A stretch of DNA of 64,000 bases from Clostridium sp. 1001271st1 H5 (GTDB lineage Bacteria > Bacillota > Clostridia > Lachnospirales > Lachnospiraceae): the NCBI RefSeq assembly GCF_005845215.1, contig NZ_SPHO01000018.1, positions 61,844-125,843 on the forward strand, in the 5' to 3' direction. Below, piece by piece: positions 33,611 through 40,717 of this stretch. Below the pieces are notes generated by a model. It had not been told where the DNA came from, made no database searches, and was given only the letters and a program-made list of their open reading frames with translations. Each line of letters starts with the position of its first letter. The first letter of the stretch is position 1. A program made the position numbers and the translations under genes.

Positions 33611-33636
33611 TACCACAGAATGATTATTCTGTGGTA
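33611..33636 (-). repeat. Right inverted repeat (recombination site) of the invertible segment
   Basis: Arms TACCACAGA / TCTGTGGTA around spacer ATGATTAT, which is the reverse complement of the left spacer. The two sites are therefore in opposite orientation, and recombination would invert rather than delete. It is followed by TCTGGGG, without a U run, so a rightward transcript would read through. Confidence 0.9.
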
Positions 33637-33653
33637 TCTGGGGAACCGGCTGA

Positions 33654-33866
33654 ATGAAGCATATCATGAAGCGCGGGATGGGGAAGGAACAGGGAAGTTC
33701 TTCAGTTGAAAACATAATAAAAGACAATAAAAATTCAGTGAAGAATTTGATAGTAAATCATCATACGAATCTGGGGGGGGGGGTGAAAAGCCTCCCTGTT
33801 TCGTATGCAAGAGAGGAGCCGCGTTGGCAGAGAGAAAAGAAACGGGTGAAACCAAAGGCTGGGTAG
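33654..33866 (+). CDS. Leader ORF containing an 11-G tract, upstream of the CpsB-like gene
   Basis: A 70-codon reading frame starting 17 bases after the right inverted repeat (GGGGA about 9 bases before its ATG). It is Lys/Asn-rich with no known domain. The G tract at 33773-33783 encodes Gly-Gly-Gly. With 11 G the frame ends at 33866, overlapping the next gene by 43 bases. With 10 G a TGA follows the tract at once; with 12 or 9 G the frame continues into the CpsB-like gene without a stop. It may be a regulatory leader peptide; a non-coding leader is possible. Confidence 0.4.
   Translation: MKHIMKRGMGKEQGSSSVENIIKDNKNSVKNLIVNHHTNLGGGVKSLPVSYAREEPRWQREKKRVKPKAG
33773..33783 (+). repeat. Poly-G tract of 11, candidate slippage site
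   Basis: Eleven consecutive G, by far the longest G run noticed in the window, in the leader of the glycan operon and 41 bases before the first main gene. Tracts of this kind mutate by strand slippage and often make contingency loci. Assembly length errors are also common at such tracts. Confidence 0.8.
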
Positions 33867-34579
33867 ACATCCATGCCCATATACTGCCTGGCGTGGATGA
33901 CGGGGCTTCTGACTGGGAGGAAGCAGGGGAAATGTTGAACCTGGCCCATGAACAGGGAATCACCCATATCATTGCAACGCCCCACTATATTTCCGGGCAG
34001 GACATAGGCAGACTGAAGGAGCTGGCAAAACAGCTGGGGGAGGCAGCGCATTCCCTGTCGGAAAGGATGACCATTGGATTGGGACAGGAAGTACAGTACT
34101 TTGAGGAACTGCCCTTATTTCTGGAACGGGGAGAGGTGCTGACCCTTTCCAGAAGCCGGTATGTGCTGGTGGAATTTCTGCCGGGTGACGGATATACGCG
34201 GCTGTTCAGGGCGGTCCGCAGCTTGGTTCAGGCTTCCTACCTGCCGGTTATTGCCCATGCGGAACGGTATGGCTGCCTCAGGGAGAGGGGGAGGACAGAG
34301 GAGCTGGTTAAGTGCGGCGCATACCTGCAGATGAATGCGGGAAGTCTTGGCGGAGGAATTTTTGACAGGCAGTCTGTCTGGTGCAGAAAGGAGATACGGA
34401 AGGGAAACATCCATTTTATAGCTACGGACATGCATGGGGTATTGATACGTCCGCCTGAGATGAGGGAGGCTGCCGGATGGATGATGCAGCAGGAACGGAA
34501 AGGGCAGGGCGCCGGGGGGATGGCGGAGCGGCTTCTCAGACAGAACCAGGAATATATATTGAGGGATTCTGTTTTGTAA
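33824..34579 (+). CDS. CpsB/YwqE-type PHP-fold tyrosine phosphatase
   Basis: Metal-dependent protein-tyrosine phosphatase of 251 residues, usual for CpsB/Wzb-analogue enzymes of Gram-positive capsule loci. Metal ligands start with DIHAHILPGVDDGA (His17, His19, Asp24-25). Then come HIIATPHY, GQEVQY, LVEFLP, VIAHAERYG and FIATDMHG. TTG 33824 is the only start that keeps the motif and has AGAGGAG 5 bases upstream. It removes phosphate from the tyrosine kinase encoded two genes later and tunes polymer length or export. It is the first main gene after the invertible promoter. Confidence 0.92.
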   Translation: MAERKETGETKGWVDIHAHILPGVDDGASDWEEAGEMLNLAHEQGITHIIATPHYISGQDIGRLKELAKQLGEAAHSLSERMTIGLGQEVQYFEELPLFLERGEVLTLSRSRYVLVEFLPGDGYTRLFRAVRSLVQASYLPVIAHAERYGCLRERGRTEELVKCGAYLQMNAGSLGGGIFDRQSVWCRKEIRKGNIHFIATDMHGVLIRPPEMREAAGWMMQQERKGQGAGGMAERLLRQNQEYILRDSVL

Positions 34580-34621
34580 ATGTATTTGCCTGGGAAACAA
34601 AATAAAGGAAATGTGAGGAAG

Positions 34622-35392
34622 ATGGAAAAGCTGTACAGAGAAGATGATATGGAGATAGACCTCCTGGAGTTGTTGTTTGAATTTAAGAAAAGGGCCTGGA
34701 TAATCATTCTGGCAGCAGTCATAGGCTGTCTGGGCGCAGGAGCCTACAGCCGCCTGATATTGACGCCTGTATACACATCCACGGCCATGGTATATGTCCT
34801 CTCAAAAGAGACTACCCTGACGTCCCTGGCGGATTTACAGATAGGAAGCCAGCTTACAAAGGATTACAGTGTGATGATTACCAGCAGGCCGGTGCTGGAA
34901 CGGGTGATTGAGAAACAGGGGCTGAATATGACTTACGGCCAGTTAAAAGCCAGGATACGGATATCGAATCCAGCGGATACCAGGATACTGAACATGACTG
35001 TATCCGATACGGACCCGGTGAGAGCCAAGGCCATTGTGGATGAGGTGGCCAATGCTTCCTCTGATTACATAGGGGATATCATGGAGATGGTACCGCCCAA
35101 GATTATTGAACAGGGAGTGGTGCCGGAGAATCCTGCATCTCCCAGCATAAGAAAGAACGCGGTGCTGGGCGGGCTGGCATGTATCGTTGCCGCCTGCGGC
35201 ATCATAACCCTGAAGGTTATTATGAACGACACAATCCGCTCGGAGGAGGATGTGGGAAAATACCTGGGTATGAGCGTACTGGCATCTGTTCCGGATGACG
35301 ATGGTATGTCAAAAGAACAGCAGCGAAACCGGAGCAAGAGGAAGCAGGACCGTAAAAAACGTAAAACAGGGAAAAACAGAAAGGGGGAATAG
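34622..35392 (+). CDS. Wzz/CpsC-type polysaccharide co-polymerase
   Basis: Protein of about 256 residues with two membrane helices: WIIILAAVIGCLGAGAY near the N-terminus and AVLGGLACIVAACGIITLKVI near about 185-205. Between them is an extracytoplasmic Wzz domain (YTSTAMVYVLSKETTLTSLAD). P-rich text NPASPSIRKN precedes the second helix, as is typical. The basic tail KEQQRNRSKRKQDRKKRKTG faces the cytoplasm and should activate the tyrosine kinase. Three in-frame ATGs (34580, 34622, 34649) make the start uncertain; 34622 has GAGGAAG close by. Confidence 0.88.
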   Translation: MEKLYREDDMEIDLLELLFEFKKRAWIIILAAVIGCLGAGAYSRLILTPVYTSTAMVYVLSKETTLTSLADLQIGSQLTKDYSVMITSRPVLERVIEKQGLNMTYGQLKARIRISNPADTRILNMTVSDTDPVRAKAIVDEVANASSDYIGDIMEMVPPKIIEQGVVPENPASPSIRKNAVLGGLACIVAACGIITLKVIMNDTIRSEEDVGKYLGMSVLASVPDDDGMSKEQQRNRSKRKQDRKKRKTGKNRKGE

Positions 35393-35394
35393 GA

Positions 35395-36195
35395 ATGGAT
35401 GGAGTCTTACATCTGAAAAATACCGGCAGAAAGGATTATTTTTACGAGGAAGCCATCAAGACCCTGCGCACAAACATCCAGTTTTGCGGAAGCGGCCTCA
35501 AGACCATCATGTTTACCAGTTCTATGCCCGACGAAGGAAAGAGTGAGACAGCATTCGCCCTGGCCTCCTCCTTTGGAAACATAGGAAAGAAGGTCCTGCT
35601 GGTGGATGCCGACATACGCAAGTCCGTCATGGTCAAGCGGTATGAAATCAATGGAAATCCCAACGGCCTGTCCCAGTATCTCAGCGGGCAAAAAACCCTG
35701 GAGGAGATATGCTATGAGACAGATATGGAGAACCTGAATATGATTCTTTCCGGTCCCTTTTCACCCAATCCGGCCGAACTGCTGGAGGATGACCTGTTTA
35801 AGACAATGATTGACAAAGTGAAGGAAACCTATGATTACATTATCATTGACACTCCGCCAATGGCAAACATCATAGACGGAGCCATCGTTGCCAGCCAATG
35901 CGACGGCGCTGTCATTGTCATTGAAAGCGGGGCAATCAGCTACCGTCTTGTACAGAAAGTGAGGGGGCAGCTGGAAAAAAGCGGATGCCGTATTCTGGGA
36001 GCCGTGCTGAACCGGGTGGGCGGCGGGTATGAGCACAGCTACTATGAGAGATATTACGGAAAACGCAGCGGTAAGTATTATGGGAAATACGGCAGGCACT
36101 ACGGCAGGTATGAGGAGGGAAAAGCGCCGTCTGCCAATGAAGTAAGCGGGGCGCGGACAAAGAATGACACAACACCGCAATCACAGGACACATGA
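35395..36195 (+). CDS. CpsD-type bacterial tyrosine autokinase
   Basis: BY-kinase of 266 residues. Walker A is SSMPDEGKSETAFALA (about residues 42-57), Walker A' is VLLVDADIRKS and Walker B is YIIIDTPP. The C-terminal tyrosine cluster is unusually rich: YYERYYGKRSGKYYGKYG and more, at least 11 Tyr between about residues 210 and 240. It phosphorylates itself on these residues when bound to the Wzz-like partner encoded 2 bases upstream, and is reset by the CpsB-like phosphatase. The cycle controls polysaccharide chain length and export. Confidence 0.94.
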   Translation: MDGVLHLKNTGRKDYFYEEAIKTLRTNIQFCGSGLKTIMFTSSMPDEGKSETAFALASSFGNIGKKVLLVDADIRKSVMVKRYEINGNPNGLSQYLSGQKTLEEICYETDMENLNMILSGPFSPNPAELLEDDLFKTMIDKVKETYDYIIIDTPPMANIIDGAIVASQCDGAVIVIESGAISYRLVQKVRGQLEKSGCRILGAVLNRVGGGYEHSYYERYYGKRSGKYYGKYGRHYGRYEEGKAPSANEVSGARTKNDTTPQSQDT

Positions 36196-37252
36196 CAGTC
36201 ATGGAATCCGTAAAAACAACCGGTTTTATACCCACAGGAAACGGCTGCTGGCAGCTGCGGCCCTGGCTCTCATACTGGCAGCACTGTTCCTTTATAAAAC
36301 CGCTCAGATGTATCTGGAAAGAAAGGCATTGTCCCGTGAGGCGCAGCAGTGGCACCGCCCGCAGGCAGATAACACCATGGCAGACCCGGACGGCGCAGTG
36401 GAATACCGGGGGAAGAGGTACCGGCGCAATACATACATAAAGGCAATTCTGTGCATGGGCATAGACAGGCCTGGAAGTCTGGAGGAGACCAGGGTGGCTG
36501 GTTCCGGCGGACAGGCGGACGGTATATTTCTGGTGGCCCAGGATACGGCCAGGGACCGGATAAAGATGCTTGTAATTCCCAGGGATACCATGACGGAAAT
36601 TACATTGACGGATTTAAGCGGGAACGAGCTGGGCAAGGGAATCCAGCATCTTACATTGGCTTATGCATATGGGGATGGAAGGGAAAAAAGCTGTATGTAC
36701 GTGACGGAAGCAGTGAGCCGTCTGCTGGGAGGTTTATCCATAGACGGATACATGGCAGTAAGCATGGCTGTTCTGCCTGTGGCCAATGATAAGGTGGGAG
36801 GCGTTGCCGTCACCATTAAAGAGCAGGGACTGGAACAGGTAAATCCTGCTTTTATCCAGGGCAGGACCGTTACCCTGCGTGGAGAACAGGCAGAGGCGTA
36901 TGTGCGCTACAGGGATACAGGCAAGGCCCAGAGCGCTCTGGTCCGAATGGAACGCCAGAAATTATATATCAGGGGATTCCTGGATGCGGCAAGGAATAAA
37001 TCAAGGCTTGACGACAGCCTTATTCCGGATTTGATGAGGGAAATAGAACCGTATATGGTAACGGACATGACAAAAGACCGGTATCTGGATATGGCCCTGG
37101 CCTTTTTAGGGGGAAATCAGGATTTTACAGATACAGATATGGTTACTCTGCCGGGAACAGCCGTGGAGACAGTTGTTTACGACGAATATCATCCGAATCA
37201 GGAGGAAATCATGGCAATCGTACTGGATTGGTTCTACAGGCCCTGGGAATGA
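36164..37252 (+). CDS. LytR-CpsA-Psr (LCP) family glycopolymer ligase
   Basis: Protein of 362 residues overlapping the kinase gene by 32 bases. A basic N-terminus (HRKRL) and one membrane helix (LLAAAALALILAALFLYKT, about residues 28-46) put the catalytic domain outside. The LCP domain shows ILCMGIDR, DGIFLVAQDTARDRIKMLVIPRDTMTEI, IQHLTLAYAYGDGREKSC, and the Arg-containing AEAYVRYRDTG. Such enzymes transfer undecaprenyl-linked glycans to peptidoglycan, so the polymer of this locus is probably wall-anchored. Confidence 0.9.
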   Translation: MTQHRNHRTHDSHGIRKNNRFYTHRKRLLAAAALALILAALFLYKTAQMYLERKALSREAQQWHRPQADNTMADPDGAVEYRGKRYRRNTYIKAILCMGIDRPGSLEETRVAGSGGQADGIFLVAQDTARDRIKMLVIPRDTMTEITLTDLSGNELGKGIQHLTLAYAYGDGREKSCMYVTEAVSRLLGGLSIDGYMAVSMAVLPVANDKVGGVAVTIKEQGLEQVNPAFIQGRTVTLRGEQAEAYVRYRDTGKAQSALVRMERQKLYIRGFLDAARNKSRLDDSLIPDLMREIEPYMVTDMTKDRYLDMALAFLGGNQDFTDTDMVTLPGTAVETVVYDEYHPNQEEIMAIVLDWFYRPWE

Positions 37253-37339
37253 AGGCAGGAAATGAACGGGGCAGGGAAGGAAAAATAATAAACTGGTAAA
37301 GAAGCAATCTCCCTTAGATGGAAAAGAAAGGTGGAAATT

Positions 37340-38020
37340 ATGAGAAAAAGAACAGCAATCATGACACTGGCAATGGTCCTTACCGTGTCTCAGGCCACAT
37401 GTATATTCGCGGCCAACAGCCCGGGAACAGGGCCGGTTATTGTGGGAGGCGGAAGCGACGGAAGCAGCTATGACATCGGGGAAAAGGTGGACCAAATAAA
37501 AGGAGGGGCATCCTCGAATTCCACGGTTACAAGTTCCGGGCAGGGAAACAATGCAGTGGGGATAGCAGTGGGACAGACAGCGGGAGAACATGCGGTGGGA
37601 ACCAACAGCAGGGGGCAGGCAGTGATAGGGGATACTGCCCTGGAATTTGTGCAGGGCACCGACGCTGCGGTGGCAGGCTTGCCTGAACCGGTGGTAAATA
37701 CCATCAACAGCATAAACAACGGGAAACCGTTAAACGAAGCAGTGCCGGGATTGGACCTGGCGGGCTATAACGCCCTGGTTGGAACACATGCAATCGTGAT
37801 AAAGGACGCAGCCACCAACACAGAGAAGACAGGGCAGGTGGAGGTCCCGCTCTATGTGCCAAACCTGCTGGACGGTCTGGGCGACGTTGAAGTGTTATTT
37901 TACAACAATATGACAGGAACATGGCAGCTCATCAAACCCACCAGGGTGGATGCGGGGGCCAAGATGCTTTGGTTTAATGTACCCGGCTCCGGTACCTTGT
38001 CTGTTGTATATAAGAAATAG
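37340..38020 (+). CDS. Small secreted protein of the glycan locus, function unknown
   Basis: Protein of 226 residues; ATG 37340 has AAAGGTGG upstream. A typical signal peptide (MRKRTAIMTLAMVLTVSQATCIFA, cleavage near AANSPG) is followed by a Gly/Ser/Asn-rich low-complexity region (about 25-95) and a beta-rich C-terminal part with VEVPLYVPNLLDGLGDVEVLFYN and WFNVPGSGTLSVVY. No anchor motif is seen. Placed between the LCP ligase and the dehydratase, it may be part of the surface layer or assist polymer export. Confidence 0.7.
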   Translation: MRKRTAIMTLAMVLTVSQATCIFAANSPGTGPVIVGGGSDGSSYDIGEKVDQIKGGASSNSTVTSSGQGNNAVGIAVGQTAGEHAVGTNSRGQAVIGDTALEFVQGTDAAVAGLPEPVVNTINSINNGKPLNEAVPGLDLAGYNALVGTHAIVIKDAATNTEKTGQVEVPLYVPNLLDGLGDVEVLFYNNMTGTWQLIKPTRVDAGAKMLWFNVPGSGTLSVVYKK

Positions 38021-38050
38021 AGGGATGGATGAATGTCCGGTTAATATACA

Positions 38051-40174
38051 GTGAAAGCACAGATAACAGGGAAGAGTGGGAATGTGAGAAATAGGGACAG
38101 AATTGTGTTGGATAAATACCTTCCCCGCAGTAAGCGGGTAAGGATGTGCCTGCTCTGGGCGTATGACATGGCGGCAGTATGGATTTGCGCCTGTCTGGCC
38201 CTGGGGCTTAGGTTTGATTTGGATTTTTACAGTATACCTGCAGCGTATGTACAGGCCTTACGGATATATGGGTTGCTGCAGATGGCGGTGGTTACCCTGG
38301 TATTTTATGGCGGACGCCTGTATGCCATCATGTGGGGCTCTGCGGGAACCCGGGAGATGCTGGAAGTGGTTCTAATCTGTAGCATTGCAGCGCTGGCCCA
38401 GCCCGCGGGTATATTGATATCCGGGCAGCGGATGCCCAGAAGCTATTATCTCCTGTGGTTTATCCTGATGGCAGGAGCGGCTATATGCGGCCGCGTCAGC
38501 TTTCAGGTCCTCCAGAGGACTGTGAACAGATTGAACCGCGCCTGGAAAAAAGAGTCCGCGCCCCAGGTGATGGTGGTAGGAGCAGGCCAGGCGGGAACCC
38601 TCATTATCCGGGAAATGAAGGCCAGCGGGAAAATCCACGGCTTCCCGGCGTGCATCGTGGACGACGACAGGGACAAGCAGGGAAGGTTCGTAGACGGTGT
38701 CATGGTAGCCGGTACAAGGAACGACATACCGGAGCTTGTGAAACAAAAGAATATTGACGCCATATATGTGGCGCTGCCCTCAGCGCCGGGGGATGAGATA
38801 AAGGACATTCTGGGCATATGCCAGCAAACAGGATGCCAGGTTAAGTATCTGCCCGGTGTATATCAGCTGATGAATGGTGAGGTAAATATATCCAGACTTA
38901 AAAAGGTGGAAATAGAGGATTTGCTGGGAAGGGAACCGGTGCAGGTCTGTCTGGACGAAATCATGGGTTATGTGCGCGGTAAGGTGGTCCTTGTCACAGG
39001 CGGGGGAGGTTCCATAGGAAGCGAGCTGTGCAGGCAGCTGGCAGGCCATGGGGTCCGGCAGCTCATTATATTTGATATGTATGAGAACAATGCCTATGAA
39101 ATCCAGCAGGAGCTGAAACGGAATGTTCCGGACCTGGACCTGGTGGTGCTCATCGGCTCCGTCCGCAACACCAACCGCATGGATTACCTGTTTCGCACGT
39201 ACAGGCCGGATATTGTTTACCACGCAGCGGCCCATAAGCATGTGCCCCTGATGGAGGACAGCCCCAACGAAGCCATCAAGAACAATGTGCTGGGAACCTA
39301 TAAGACTGCCAGGGCAGCCATGCAGTACGGCGCCAGCCGTTTCATCCTGATATCCACGGATAAGGCGGTGAACCCCACCAATATTATGGGGGCCAGCAAG
39401 CGCCTCTGCGAGATGGTCATACAGATGTGCAACCAAAAGAGCGGCACTGAGTTTGTGGCGGTCCGCTTTGGAAATGTGCTGGGCAGCAATGGAAGCGTGA
39501 TTCCCCTGTTTAAGAAACAGATAGAAAACGGGGGGCCTGTGACCGTAACCCATAGGGATATCATACGGTATTTTATGACCATACCCGAGGCCGTAAGCCT
39601 GGTGCTGCAGGCCGGCGCCTATGCCATGGGAGGGGAAATATTTGTGCTGAACATGGGGAAACCGGTGCGAATCCTGGATATGGCCGAGAACCTAATCCGG
39701 CTGTCGGGGTATGAACCCTACAGGGACATCGACATCCGGTTTACAGGGCTGAGACCGGGAGAAAAGCTTTACGAGGAGCTTCTCATGGATGAGGAGGGAC
39801 TTCAGAGGACCGGAAATGAAAGGATTTTTATAGGAAAGCCCATTGAGATGAATTACGAACGGTTTGAGAAGGGACTGGCGCGCCTGGATGAGGCCGCATG
39901 GCTGGAGAAGGACAATATCCGGGAGCTGGTCCACGAGATGGTGCCGGAGTACCATTACAGGGCGCAAGAGGATGCCAATGGGGCAATGACAGACCAGGAC
40001 GAGGTTTTGGCACAGGCCGCCGCCGGTATGGAGCCTGGCTGTGGGGAAGGAGCCGGACCGGAACCGGGGGATGGTATAATGCCTGGGGTGAAATCTCCGG
40101 CAAGGAGCAGGAGAGAGCTTCATAATGCAATGGCAGTATACAACACATTACAGGATGCAACAATGACAAAATAG
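38051..40174 (+). CDS. Membrane UDP-GlcNAc 4,6-dehydratase (WbpM/PglF/CapD family)
   Basis: Protein of up to 707 residues. About four N-terminal membrane helices are followed by a CoA-binding-like Rossmann domain (VMVVGAGQAGTLIIREM) and an extended SDR domain with NAD motif VTGGGGSIGSELCRQL at about 316. The active site reads STDKAVNPTNIMGASKR, with Met where ordinary SDRs have Tyr, as in PglF and WbpM. These make UDP-4-keto-6-deoxy-GlcNAc, the first step to bacillosamine or related sugars. Aminotransferase and acetyltransferase partners lie at 43282 and 45279. GTG 38051 has a weak ribosome site; GTG 38083 is an alternative start. Confidence 0.92.
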   Translation: MKAQITGKSGNVRNRDRIVLDKYLPRSKRVRMCLLWAYDMAAVWICACLALGLRFDLDFYSIPAAYVQALRIYGLLQMAVVTLVFYGGRLYAIMWGSAGTREMLEVVLICSIAALAQPAGILISGQRMPRSYYLLWFILMAGAAICGRVSFQVLQRTVNRLNRAWKKESAPQVMVVGAGQAGTLIIREMKASGKIHGFPACIVDDDRDKQGRFVDGVMVAGTRNDIPELVKQKNIDAIYVALPSAPGDEIKDILGICQQTGCQVKYLPGVYQLMNGEVNISRLKKVEIEDLLGREPVQVCLDEIMGYVRGKVVLVTGGGGSIGSELCRQLAGHGVRQLIIFDMYENNAYEIQQELKRNVPDLDLVVLIGSVRNTNRMDYLFRTYRPDIVYHAAAHKHVPLMEDSPNEAIKNNVLGTYKTARAAMQYGASRFILISTDKAVNPTNIMGASKRLCEMVIQMCNQKSGTEFVAVRFGNVLGSNGSVIPLFKKQIENGGPVTVTHRDIIRYFMTIPEAVSLVLQAGAYAMGGEIFVLNMGKPVRILDMAENLIRLSGYEPYRDIDIRFTGLRPGEKLYEELLMDEEGLQRTGNERIFIGKPIEMNYERFEKGLARLDEAAWLEKDNIRELVHEMVPEYHYRAQEDANGAMTDQDEVLAQAAAGMEPGCGEGAGPEPGDGIMPGVKSPARSRRELHNAMAVYNTLQDATMTK

Positions 40175-40228
40175 GGAAATACCATTATTTAGTTTCCTGA
40201 AACAAATCACGCAAAGGAGGGTGCCGGT

Positions 40229-40717
40229 GTGCCGGAAAAGCCCAAAGTATACATACAGACATTTTATGGTTTCGATGTTTTTGTTAACGGCAGCGTAATC
40301 TATTTTCCAAGCAAAAAATCCAAGGAACTTTTGGCCATCCTTGTGAACCAAAGGGGAGGAAGCGTGTCGTTGGCGCAGGCGGTACATATTTTATATGGAA
40401 ATATTAAGGAAAGCACGGCCAAGAAAAATATCAGGGTGGTGTATCATCGGCTGCGAAGGACGCTGGAGGAATATGGATGTGAAGAAATGCTGATTCATAA
40501 AAGAGGCATATTTTCCATTCATACAGAATGGTTTGAATGTGATTTGTACGAGTTCGTGAAGGGAAATGAAGCCTATCTGACCGCCTATACAGGAACCTAT
40601 ATGGCGGAATATCCCTGGGCCTCTGCCACCATACCATATCTGGATACGATGTATGCCAGGATAAATGATAATGATAAAACCCGTAGGGTAGTTTACAGCG
40701 AGGAATCGAGCGGATGA
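40229..40717 (+). CDS. SARP/OmpR-like winged-helix regulator without receiver domain
   Basis: Protein of 162 residues starting at GTG after AAAGGAGGGTG. It resembles the SARP-type DNA-binding domain: FYGFDVFVNGSVIYFPSKKSKELLAILVNQRGG, then IRVVYHRLRRTLEEYGCEE (recognition helix) and a hairpin wing, followed by a short partial BTAD-like segment (WFECDLYEFVKGNEAYL...). Receiver and full activation domains are missing. Its stop overlaps the start of the wall-binding protein gene by 4 bases, so it is a likely local regulator of the glycan locus. Confidence 0.7.
   Translation: MPEKPKVYIQTFYGFDVFVNGSVIYFPSKKSKELLAILVNQRGGSVSLAQAVHILYGNIKESTAKKNIRVVYHRLRRTLEEYGCEEMLIHKRGIFSIHTEWFECDLYEFVKGNEAYLTAYTGTYMAEYPWASATIPYLDTMYARINDNDKTRRVVYSEESSG

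Noticed and set aside
33369..33636. Reading the two 26-base palindromes as an ordinary pair of terminators
   Set aside because: Only the left one has a U run and only on the minus strand. The near-perfect inverse identity of the two, including the asymmetric spacers, plus the adjoining recombinase, fits recombination sites better; the terminator role of the left one is kept as an added function.
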